DNA of 64,000 bases, from positions 124,001 to 188,000 of the forward strand of contig NZ_JXQV01000005.1 in NCBI RefSeq assembly GCF_000834635.1. Reading direction: 5' to 3'. Position numbers and translations under genes: made by a program. Below the pieces are notes generated by a model. The model was given only the letters and a program-made list of their open reading frames with translations. It searched no databases and was not told the origin of the DNA. Within the stretch, counting starts at the first letter, position 1. Each line of letters begins with the position of its first letter. Positions 8,678-18,189 of the stretch are shown here, one piece after another. Source of the DNA: Agrobacterium tumefaciens. GTDB lineage: Bacteria > Pseudomonadota > Alphaproteobacteria > Rhizobiales > Rhizobiaceae.

Positions 8678-9441
8678 TGTCAGTTTCTGTTGAAATTCGC
8701 GACCTTTCCATCAGCTTTGGCGATGGCCCCTCTGCTGCCAAAGTGCTGCCATCCGTGTCGTTTTCCGTCGAGTCGGGCGAATGTTTCGGCGTCGTCGGCG
8801 AGTCAGGCTCGGGAAAATCCACCGTCCTGCGATGCGTTTCGATGCTGACCGATTTCTGGAAGGGCGACGTGTTGATCGATGGAAGATCCGTGCGCGACAT
8901 GGCGCTGATCGACCGTTGCCATACATTGCAAATGGTGTTTCAGGACCCCTATGGATCGCTGCACCCACGCCAATCTGTCAGGACCGTACTTAACGAGCCT
9001 TTGACCATCCACAAGCTTGGCAACAAGGAGGATCGGATGCGTCAGGTTATTACCGATGTTGGCCTTCCGATCTCGTTTCTGGATCGCTTTCCGCACCAAC
9101 TCTCGGGTGGACAGCGACAGCGCGTAGCCATCGCGCGAGCGCTCATTCTGGAACCATCCCTGCTGTTGCTGGATGAGCCGACATCGGCATTGGATGTCTC
9201 GGTGCAGGCCGAAATTCTCAATCTCCTCCAGCGTCTGCGGCAAGAGCGCGGCTTCACATACATCATGGTCACCCATGATCTGGCCGTCGTCGACCATATG
9301 TGTGACCGATTTGCAGTGATGCTGCGCGGTGAGGTGACGGAAATCCTGCCCCGTTGTGCTATCGCGCATAACGGTGCAACGCACCCCTACGCCCGCGAAC
9401 TGATTGGCGCATCACTTGAGTATGAGGGCGTGAGGACCTGA
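8677..9441 (+). CDS. Peptide-type ABC transporter ATPase (DppF/OppF family)
   Basis: The 254-residue product carries Walker [11 protein letters not shown]-loop MVFQDPYGSLHP, signature LSGGQRQRVAIARAL, Walker B LLLLDEPTSALD and H-loop VTHDL. The start is placed at the ATG overlapping the previous stop (8677); an in-frame upstream start at 8656 would lie inside the preceding gene and lacks family similarity. It ends the operon. It is slightly short at the C-terminus compared with DppF proteins that carry a zinc-binding tail, and no such cysteine cluster is visible. Confidence 0.92.
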   Translation: MSVSVEIRDLSISFGDGPSAAKVLPSVSFSVESGECFGVVGESGSGKSTVLRCVSMLTDFWKGDVLIDGRSVRDMALIDRCHTLQMVFQDPYGSLHPRQSVRTVLNEPLTIHKLGNKEDRMRQVITDVGLPISFLDRFPHQLSGGQRQRVAIARALILEPSLLLLDEPTSALDVSVQAEILNLLQRLRQERGFTYIMVTHDLAVVDHMCDRFAVMLRGEVTEILPRCAIAHNGATHPYARELIGASLEYEGVRT

Positions 9442-9458
9442 GGTTAAAACCTCAGTCC
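9434..9458. terminator. Hairpin between convergent genes containing both stop codons
   Basis: CTGAGGTT and AACCTCAG form a near-perfect stem around a two-base centre (9438-9455), extended by GGA/TCC with a one-base bulge. The stop of the ATPase gene (9439-9441) and the stop of the FkbM gene (9452-9454) are both inside the stem. No T run follows on either strand, so termination activity is uncertain. Confidence 0.4.
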
Positions 9459-10150
9459 ACGTCTGGATCATATTCTCTCGGGCTGTCGTCTTTCGAGAAA
9501 AGTACGCATGGCCCGCGCGAGCCGCGAGGATCGTAGGAGTAGCCTTTCAAGGCTAGCGCCTGAGTAATGTCGCGAATACCCGCCAGATGGTAGAGGTGAT
9601 CGTGCAGTTCCACGAAGATACGCTCCACGCCATTCAGCTGGGCGTTCTGCAGCAGGTCATGCTCCGCACCTTCGATGTCCATCACCAGCGCATTGATACC
9701 ATGGCGATCAATGAAGGCATCGATATTCTCAGATGGGATTTCGATGCGCTTCTCATAGGGGCCCTGGTTCTCATCCATGGATGACATCCAGAGATCTTTG
9801 CGCACATAAAACGCATGGACGTGGGGCGCATGCGCCGTCAGCAACCCTTGGGAAAACACGACATTATCAGCAGGGCAATTGGCTTTGATGACGCGTTCTG
9901 CCAATGCAGCGGTTCCGGGGTTCGCCTCGAAAGCCCAAACGGAAACATCTTTTATCCCTGCAATGATGGATGTAATGATGCCGATGCCCGAACCCAGTTC
10001 CAAGACGCGGTCTCCGGGCTTGATGGCCTTGAGGATACTGCGTGCTTCCTTGGCTTCGTAACTGCCATCCTCCAACGCGTTCCAGATAACAGGGGAAACT
10101 TCACCTTTGGCGAGATCAAGTTTGATCCCATGCACGTTCAGCCGTTCCAT
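9452..10150 (-). CDS. FkbM-family SAM-dependent methyltransferase
   Basis: The 232-residue protein has the Rossmann-type SAM-binding motif VLELGSGIG at residues 49-57, an acidic motif II region (VWAFEANPG) and the FkbM hallmark MDIEGAEHDLLQ late in the fold. FkbM proteins O-methylate sugars or polyketides, and in rhizobia many members modify surface polysaccharides or act on unknown small molecules. Here the gene stands downstream of dcpA on the same strand with a 59-base gap, so it may be part of the pruR-dcpA transcript. The substrate cannot be inferred. No signal peptide or membrane segment is visible, so it is cytoplasmic. Confidence 0.85.
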   Translation of the reverse strand: MERLNVHGIKLDLAKGEVSPVIWNALEDGSYEAKEARSILKAIKPGDRVLELGSGIGIITSIIAGIKDVSVWAFEANPGTAALAERVIKANCPADNVVFSQGLLTAHAPHVHAFYVRKDLWMSSMDENQGPYEKRIEIPSENIDAFIDRHGINALVMDIEGAEHDLLQNAQLNGVERIFVELHDHLYHLAGIRDITQALALKGYSYDPRGSRGPCVLFSKDDSPREYDPDVD

Positions 10151-10209
10151 TCACACAATCCTCAGCAGGCCACAGCCCGTAATAACAACAAGAAACACCA
10201 AATGATCCA

Positions 10210-12135
10210 TCAACGTCGGAATGCGCTGAGTTTCTCGGCGGGCGCCGGACGACCAATCAGATAGCCCTGCATCTGGTCGCAACCAAGCCGCGTCATGCAT
10301 TCGAACTGTTCTTCCGTTTCAATACCTTCGGCAATCGTCGTCATGCGCAAGCTCTTGGCCATGCCCACCACGAATTCCACAATCGCCAGCGCATCTGTAT
10401 CCGTTGCGACATCGCGAAGGAATGCCTGATCGATCTTGATCTTGTCGAACGGCACGCCGCGGAGGTTTCCAAGCGAAGAGTAGCCGGTTCCGAAATCGTC
10501 CATCGCTATCTTGATACCCACATTCTTCAGCTTCTCGAGCGTTTCGATCGTGTCATCGCTCTTGTTGAGTAGAACCGACTCCGTGATCTCAAGTTCCAGC
10601 CTGCTCGCATCGAGGCCGCTCTTATCGAGCGCATCGACCACGTTCTGAACGAGGCTGGTGCTATGAAACTGGATGGGTGACAGGTTGATGGCAATTTTCA
10701 GATTGCCTTTCCATGTCTTGGCCTCCTGACACGCGACATCCATGGCCCATTTGCCAAGCGAATGGATCAACCCGGTTCGTTCTGCCACGGGAATGAATTC
10801 CGACGGTGGAACCTTGCCGCGCACGGGGTGTGTCCAACGCAACAGCGCCTCAAACCCGCAGATTTCACGGGTTTTGGTGAACATTTGCGGCTGGTAGTAG
10901 ACTTCCATCTCATTGTTCTGAAGTGCGGTCTGGAGATCGGCCTCGAACGATCTTTTCTCGGCCAATTGCTGCTGCATATGGGGCTGGAATACACTGATAC
11001 GGCCCGGCCCAAGGCGTTTGGACTCGTAAAGGGCTAGATCAGCTCGCTTGAACAATTCATCGGCTGTCGTCACATCGCTGGAAACGGCAATGCCCACGCA
11101 GGTCCCGATCTTGATCTCCAACTCGCCGAGATTATAGGGTTTGCTGATCTGCAAAATAACCTTTTCGGCAAAAGAGAGCGCGTCCTCTTCATCCCGCGCA
11201 CTGGTGATGAACGCAAACTCATCGCCGCCCAAGCGGCACACAATATCTCCATCTTCACGTATGGAAGACAGCCGCGTTGCAACCGCCTGCAAAAGTGCAT
11301 CCCCGACATCGTGGCCGAGCGTATCGTTGATATCCTTGAAGCCGTCGAGATCGAGCAGCAGAATGATAGATGTTCCGGCGTCGACCGATGTCAGTCGCTC
11401 GTTCAACTCCTTGCGGAACAGTGAGCGATTGGGCAACTCTGTCAGAGCGTCATGATAAGCATCATGCTCCAGACGAGCATTATTGGCCTGCAGCTCTAGG
11501 GTCGCGGAACGGAGCTCGTCCGTCAACCCGCGTGTTTCCTTGTGGGCGCGGTGCAACAGATTGTTGTGGCGGTTCAACAACAGGATGAGAGCCACGCCAC
11601 ACAGGATGAGACCGGCAGCAAGGGCGGTGAATATTGTGTGGAGTTCCCGCACTTCGGAATGCGCGTTGTCTACCACCTCCACGTCATAGGCGACGGACGA
11701 CGAGGCGAGCGTGGTCAATGGACCATCAAGCACGCTCATAGTCTCGAGAATGGGCTCGACATCTGACGGCTCAAGGGTGTCAATCCGGCTATCGAGATCG
11801 GAAAGAACCGTGGTCAGCCGCTTGACCAACTCATGCGACTCCGGCCTGTCACCGATAAAGGCTCCCAGATTTCCCTGTTTGAGAAGCTCAAGCCTTCCCA
11901 GCATGAGATCCATGCGCAGCCGCAGATCATCGCGGGTCACGCGTTGAGGGTTGGCCAGAAATCCATACAGATTGTTCTGAAGACGCAGATACTCAGACAC
12001 GGTCTGACTGACCGCCCAGGAATCGTTATATCTGGCAAACTTTTGAAGTGCGGTCTGTCGCTGCGCAATGACGTAGGCAATGTAGCCTGTAGCCAAAACG
12101 AAGCAGCATATGATAACCGCCAAGACCTTTCGCAA
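10210..12135 (-). CDS. dcpA: Dual GGDEF/EAL protein, DcpA-like diguanylate cyclase/phosphodiesterase
   Basis: The 641-residue protein has a membrane segment at about 3-24, a periplasmic domain (25-166), a second membrane segment (169-188), a linker helix, a GGDEF domain with intact GGDEF at 303-307, and an EAL domain with EALLRW at 429-434 and the DDFGTGYSS loop at 546-554. Catalytic motifs of both domains look intact, so it should make and break c-di-GMP. The usual RxxD inhibitory site five residues before GGDEF reads EDGD, so product inhibition may be lost. The start is a TTG at 12135 with AAGG upstream; there is no in-frame ATG before residue 75. Position after a PruR-like gene matches the A. 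tumefaciens pruR-dcpA pair, where DcpA activity switches with the pterin state sensed by PruR and controls attachment. The symbol is assigned on architecture and synteny. Confidence 0.87.
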   Translation of the reverse strand: MRKVLAVIICCFVLATGYIAYVIAQRQTALQKFARYNDSWAVSQTVSEYLRLQNNLYGFLANPQRVTRDDLRLRMDLMLGRLELLKQGNLGAFIGDRPESHELVKRLTTVLSDLDSRIDTLEPSDVEPILETMSVLDGPLTTLASSSVAYDVEVVDNAHSEVRELHTIFTALAAGLILCGVALILLLNRHNNLLHRAHKETRGLTDELRSATLELQANNARLEHDAYHDALTELPNRSLFRKELNERLTSVDAGTSIILLLDLDGFKDINDTLGHDVGDALLQAVATRLSSIREDGDIVCRLGGDEFAFITSARDEEDALSFAEKVILQISKPYNLGELEIKIGTCVGIAVSSDVTTADELFKRADLALYESKRLGPGRISVFQPHMQQQLAEKRSFEADLQTALQNNEMEVYYQPQMFTKTREICGFEALLRWTHPVRGKVPPSEFIPVAERTGLIHSLGKWAMDVACQEAKTWKGNLKIAINLSPIQFHSTSLVQNVVDALDKSGLDASRLELEITESVLLNKSDDTIETLEKLKNVGIKIAMDDFGTGYSSLGNLRGVPFDKIKIDQAFLRDVATDTDALAIVEFVVGMAKSLRMTTIAEGIETEEQFECMTRLGCDQMQGYLIGRPAPAEKLSAFRR

Positions 12136-12144
12136 TCGGCACCT

Positions 12145-12651
12145 TTAATTAATGATAAGCTTTGCAACCTGCCAGGCGGAGCGGGTATAATATGTTTGAG
12201 TTTGAAGTTCTGGAACAGTATCGTAGGGGTATATTACGAACAAGGGTCCTTTTTCACGAACCTCCATATAATTCCCATCTCTCTTCATAGCCAGTATAAC
12301 ATTGAACTTATCAAAATCTGCCATCGGTATGGTGCTGACATAGTCATTGAGCGCCACAGCCGTGACTGTTGTGCCCTTGGCGCCGACAAATTTCATCAGT
12401 TTGCTCAGCGAAACGCCTTCAAACCGGGTGATTCCGTCATACCATGGCGAATGCGTTTTCACAGTCACGAGACCCAGGCCTTCAAGCATATCCCTGTCAA
12501 ATCGAGCGACACCATCCGCATTTGTTTTGGAGATGTTACCCGAAATCGTGAGAATCGGCTTGCCGACAGGCTGTTGAAAAGTCTCCGCCCGTGCCGAGGA
12601 TAACCAAGAGATCGTCAAAATAGCGCTAAGAACCAACCGCATGAAACGCAT
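12145..12651 (-). CDS. pruR: PruR-like periplasmic pterin-binding protein (SUOX fold)
   Basis: From the ATG at 12651 the product is 168 residues with a clear signal peptide ending near SSARA-ET, so it should be periplasmic. The mature part resembles the oxidoreductase molybdopterin-binding (SUOX) domain: a strand-rich N-terminus (PILTISGNI), an FEGVSLSKLMKFVGAKG segment and an LNDYVSTIP segment. The mature sequence contains no cysteine, so it cannot ligate molybdenum as the SUOX enzymes do. That fits PruR of A. tumefaciens, which is described as a pterin-binding regulator of DcpA rather than an enzyme. An in-frame start at 12702 would add 17 polar residues before the signal peptide and is less likely. 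It lies directly upstream of dcpA in the same reading frame. Confidence 0.82.
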   Translation of the reverse strand: MRFMRLVLSAILTISWLSSARAETFQQPVGKPILTISGNISKTNADGVARFDRDMLEGLGLVTVKTHSPWYDGITRFEGVSLSKLMKFVGAKGTTVTAVALNDYVSTIPMADFDKFNVILAMKRDGNYMEVREKGPLFVIYPYDTVPELQTQTYYTRSAWQVAKLIIN

Positions 12652-12993
12652 CGTCTTGTCCTTCGATGGATTTGTTTGAGCGACCTCAGATTCTTCCAAC
12701 ATCTTATATCAGTGTTTTAAAAGATAGCTGCATCAAAAATTGTCAATAGAAATATCGGCTGTGCCATACGCCAAATATTGCAACGACTCATTATCTGGCC
12801 GGGTTAAACCATAATAACGGTTACCGAATGTTTCAGTATCTCGTTAGCAAAATCGTAAAATCCATTCGAAATGGTTTAGGAAAGTAAAATACAGAAACAC
12901 CGGACGTGGCATATGCCGCGCCCGGTGCTATCTAGAGTTAAATCTTACGCATGGAACTGTTCAGCCACAGTACAGTGGTGAAAAGCGCAGCAT
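12652..12993. other. Intergenic region between katG and pruR
   Basis: This AT-rich stretch contains the katG terminator (listed separately) and must hold the pruR-dcpA promoter. No gene or clear operator was seen in it. Confidence 0.5.
12898..12927 (-). terminator. Probable intrinsic terminator of katG
   Basis: CACCGG...CCGGTG with an almost complete inner stem across GGCATATGCC forms a 30-base hairpin 67 bases after the katG stop. On the minus strand it is followed by TTTCTGTATTTT, a discontinuous U tract. Confidence 0.7.
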
Positions 12994-15372
<2,379 letters not shown>

Positions 15373-16311
15373 ATGGTTATGAAGAATTTGACCCTCAAAC
15401 AGATGCGCTATTTTGAGGCATTGGCGCGACACAAGCGGTTTCGTGGCGCGGCAGATGCCTGCGCGATCTCTCAACCTGCCCTTTCCATGCAAATCAAGGA
15501 AATGGAGGAGGATGTCGGTCACGATCTGTTTGAGCGATCAGCCAAAGAGATAAAGCTCACCGCGTTCGGGGAAACCTTTGCCGTGCGGGTGCGTGAAATC
15601 CTTCGTGCCGTGGACGAATTGGCAGAACTGGCACGTGCCTCAAAAAACTCGTTTCTGTCCCGCCTTCGTATCGGAGTTATCCCAACCGTTGCCCCCTATC
15701 TACTGCCGACCATCATCAACGATCTTAACAGGGCCTTTCAGGGCATCGAAATCCAGATCCGAGAAACGCAAACGACGAAGTTGCTGGATGAATTGAAGCA
15801 GGGAGACCTCGATCTTGCCATTGTCGCCCTGCCCGTTTCAGAACCCTCACTGACAGAACTGAAACTTTTCGATGAGGAGTTCGTACTCGTCCGTCGGCAT
15901 GAAGATGAAGGCAAGCCGGTGCCGGAGAGGACGGCACTGCCGAAGATGCGGCTGCTGCTTCTAGAAGAGGGACACTGCTTCCGCGATCAAGCCCTTTCCT
16001 TTTGCCATGTCGGCTCATCGCAGCCGAGAGAGGTCATGGAAGGCAGCTCCCTATCGACACTTGTGCAGATGGTGAGTGCTGGAATTGGCATCACGCTCAT
16101 CCCAGAAATGGCGGTCTCAATGGAGACACGCTCCGCTCACGTGTCCATTTCCCGTTTTGAAGCCCCCGCTCCTTCACGCACTATCGGCATGATCTGGCGA
16201 AACTCGACGCCGCTCAGCAAACAGATCCACGAAATATCGGGCGTTGTCCGCGGTTCGGCCGAAAAAGTAAGAGCGAACTGGAACATCGAGCATTCAGCAA
16301 ACCCCAATTAA
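15373..16311 (+). CDS. oxyR: Hydrogen peroxide-sensing LysR regulator OxyR
   Basis: The 312-residue protein has an N-terminal LysR helix-turn-helix (FRGAADACAISQPALSMQIK) and a two-lobed sensor domain. The redox pair is conserved: in the segment EEGHCFRDQALSFC the cysteines are C202 and C211 with the same 8-residue spacing as C199 and C208 of the E. coli protein. This makes the OxyR assignment firm. It should activate katG when the disulfide forms. Two starts are possible, 15373 and 15379; neither has a strong ribosome-binding site. It is about ten residues longer than the E. coli protein, mainly at the C-terminus. Confidence 0.95.
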   Translation: MVMKNLTLKQMRYFEALARHKRFRGAADACAISQPALSMQIKEMEEDVGHDLFERSAKEIKLTAFGETFAVRVREILRAVDELAELARASKNSFLSRLRIGVIPTVAPYLLPTIINDLNRAFQGIEIQIRETQTTKLLDELKQGDLDLAIVALPVSEPSLTELKLFDEEFVLVRRHEDEGKPVPERTALPKMRLLLLEEGHCFRDQALSFCHVGSSQPREVMEGSSLSTLVQMVSAGIGITLIPEMAVSMETRSAHVSISRFEAPAPSRTIGMIWRNSTPLSKQIHEISGVVRGSAEKVRANWNIEHSANPN

Positions 16312-16365
16312 CAACCTGATTTACATATACAATTTTTTGTGATTGCGTTTTACTTGATTAAAAAC

Positions 16366-16377
16366 ACGAACGTTCGT
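16366..16377. promoter_or_regulatory. Palindrome ACGAACGTTCGT, probable TetR operator
   Basis: A perfect 12-base palindrome lies 29 bases before the ATG of the TetR gene and within an AT-rich promoter-like region. TetR-type repressors of RND pumps commonly bind such sites and repress themselves and the pump. Assignment rests on position. Confidence 0.6.
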
Positions 16378-16406
16378 ATTTGAACCTCAATTTAGGACGT
16401 ATTGAT

Positions 16407-16964
16407 ATGGCAAGAACCCGTAAGATTAGCGAGAATGATATTTTGGACGCCGCCGAGAGGGTTGTCTTGCGCGAAGGCGCTAGCGGCCTGTCGATCGATG
16501 CTGTCGCGCAGGAAGCCGGTGTCAGCAAATCGCGGGTGGTTTATGATCACAAATCCAAGTCAGCCCTACTCGAAGCCCTGATCGAACGACGCCTGGCCTC
16601 TGAGGAGGAGCACGTGCGCGCCGCCGTGGATGAGAGCAGCCATCTCCCGCACCCGGAACTGTTCGCTCGCATCTCAGTGGCCGAAAAAGTGCCTGAGGAT
16701 ATCGACAAGGCTGTCTGCATTGCCATCAGTGCTGCCATGTCAAGCGACAAGAATATTCATGACAGGATGAGCGAGTGGACCAGAAAAGACCTCGCCGCCA
16801 TGGAAACCAGCAAGAAACCGAAAGCGGCGCTGATCGCCTATCTGGCGCTTTCAGGCTTCTACTGCACAGAATATTTCAATTTCCATCAATGGGAGCCAGA
16901 GGAAAGACTGGCGATACTTGATGGCATCCGCGCGATATACACCAATTTTCCCGAAGAAAAATAA
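16407..16964 (+). CDS. TetR/AcrR-family repressor of the adjacent efflux pump
   Basis: The 185-residue product starts MARTRK and has a TetR-type N-terminal helix-turn-helix (LSIDAVAQEAGVSKSRVVYDHKS) followed by an all-helical ligand-binding domain. The ATG at 16407 is preferred to an upstream TTG at 16380 that would overlap the palindromic operator. It lies just upstream of the pump genes on the same strand with a 34-base gap. This matches the layout of agrobacterial RND systems such as AmeR-AmeAB and IfeR-IfeAB, but the sequence alone does not tell which, so no symbol is given. The inducer is unknown; plant phenolics are plausible for the family. Confidence 0.85.
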   Translation: MARTRKISENDILDAAERVVLREGASGLSIDAVAQEAGVSKSRVVYDHKSKSALLEALIERRLASEEEHVRAAVDESSHLPHPELFARISVAEKVPEDIDKAVCIAISAAMSSDKNIHDRMSEWTRKDLAAMETSKKPKAALIAYLALSGFYCTEYFNFHQWEPEERLAILDGIRAIYTNFPEEK

Positions 16965-16966
16965 CA

Positions 16967-16981
16967 ATCACCTTAGGTGAT
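16967..16981. repeat. Inverted repeat between the TetR gene and the pump
   Basis: ATCACC-TTA-GGTGAT lies right after the TetR stop and 17 bases before the adaptor start. It could be a small RNA hairpin or a second regulatory site; it does not resemble the 16366 palindrome. Confidence 0.35.
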
Positions 16982-16998
16982 GCAATGAGGACACGACC

Positions 16999-18180
16999 AT
17001 GCAAAGCAGAATAACTCTGCCGCGATTTCTCCCCATGATGACCGCTGCTGTCCTGGCAATAACGCCAACGACCCTATTCGCTCAGGAGGGGATGCAAATG
17101 CCGCCACCTGCCGTGGGTGTTCTCGAACTGACTGCAAAATCCGTTCCCGTCATCAACGAGCTTCCCGGTCGCGTTGCTGCAACACGGGTTGCAGAAGTGC
17201 GCGCAAGGGTTTCCGGCATCTTGCTGGAACGCGTATTTGAACAGGGAGCGATGGTTCAGAAGGATGACGTGCTCTACCGCATTGACCCACGGCTCTTCAA
17301 AGTCCGGGTCGCCAGCGCTGAAGCCTCCTTGCAACGCGCCGTGGCGACACAAAGCAATGCGCGCCAGCAACTTGAGCGTCAAAAGAGCCTGCGTGAACGC
17401 AACGTTTCGACCGGCATCGATTTCGATACGGCAGCGGTTAATCTGGCTCAGGCCGATGCCGATGTCGCACTTCAACAGGCGGCTCTCGATGAAGCCCGTA
17501 TCAACCTCGAATATACCGAGGTTCGTGCACCCATCTCCGGCATTATCGGAGCGGCTCTGGTGACCGAAGGCGCGCTGGTGACGGCAGACGGGACGCAGAA
17601 CCTAGCCTTGATCCAGCAGATCGACCCAAGCTACGCCGATTTCACACAGTCCGCACAGGACATGATGGCGCTGAGACGCGCTGTCGAGGCTGGCAAGCTG
17701 GCAGGCACGGCGCCAGATCAGGCCAGCGTAAGGCTGGTCTTTGATGACGGCTCTGTCTATGCCGATCCTGGCCGACTGCTATTTTCCAGCGCCAGCGTGG
17801 ATTCCACCACGGGCCAGGTGACGCAGCGCGCGGAGTTCCCCAATGCCCGCCGTGACCTTTTGCCCGGAATGTATGTTCGGGTCAGAATCGAGCAGGCGGT
17901 TCGGGAAAATGCTGTCGTCGTGCCGCAACGGTCCATCGTTCGCGCTGCCGATGGCAAGCCGCTCGTCTATGTGGTGAAGGCCGATGATACGGCAGAGGCG
18001 AGGCCCGTCGAACTCGGGCAGGCGCTGGAAACGGAATGGGTGGTTGAAAAAGGTCTGAACGCTGGCGACAAAATTGTCGTGGACGGCGCACAGAAGGTTC
18101 AACCCGGCGGCAAGATCAAGCCAGAGCCCTGGCAGGTTGAAAAACCAGCTGACGCACCCGCGCAAGCACCAAAGCAGTAA
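16999..18180 (+). CDS. RND efflux periplasmic adaptor (AcrA/MexA type)
   Basis: The 393-residue product has an N-terminal export signal (VLAITPTTLFAQEG), a lipoyl domain split around a helical hairpin (VRARVSGILLERVFEQGAMV, then EVRAPISGIIG), a beta-barrel and a membrane-proximal domain ending in a Pro/Ala-rich tail. This is the standard periplasmic adaptor joining an RND pump to an outer-membrane channel. No lipobox cysteine is evident at the cleavage site, so it may be soluble or anchored by its uncleaved signal. The gap to the pump gene is 9 bases. No outer-membrane factor gene follows. Confidence 0.94.
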   Translation: MQSRITLPRFLPMMTAAVLAITPTTLFAQEGMQMPPPAVGVLELTAKSVPVINELPGRVAATRVAEVRARVSGILLERVFEQGAMVQKDDVLYRIDPRLFKVRVASAEASLQRAVATQSNARQQLERQKSLRERNVSTGIDFDTAAVNLAQADADVALQQAALDEARINLEYTEVRAPISGIIGAALVTEGALVTADGTQNLALIQQIDPSYADFTQSAQDMMALRRAVEAGKLAGTAPDQASVRLVFDDGSVYADPGRLLFSSASVDSTTGQVTQRAEFPNARRDLLPGMYVRVRIEQAVRENAVVVPQRSIVRAADGKPLVYVVKADDTAEARPVELGQALETEWVVEKGLNAGDKIVVDGAQKVQPGGKIKPEPWQVEKPADAPAQAPKQ

Positions 18181-18189
18181 GGTCCACTC

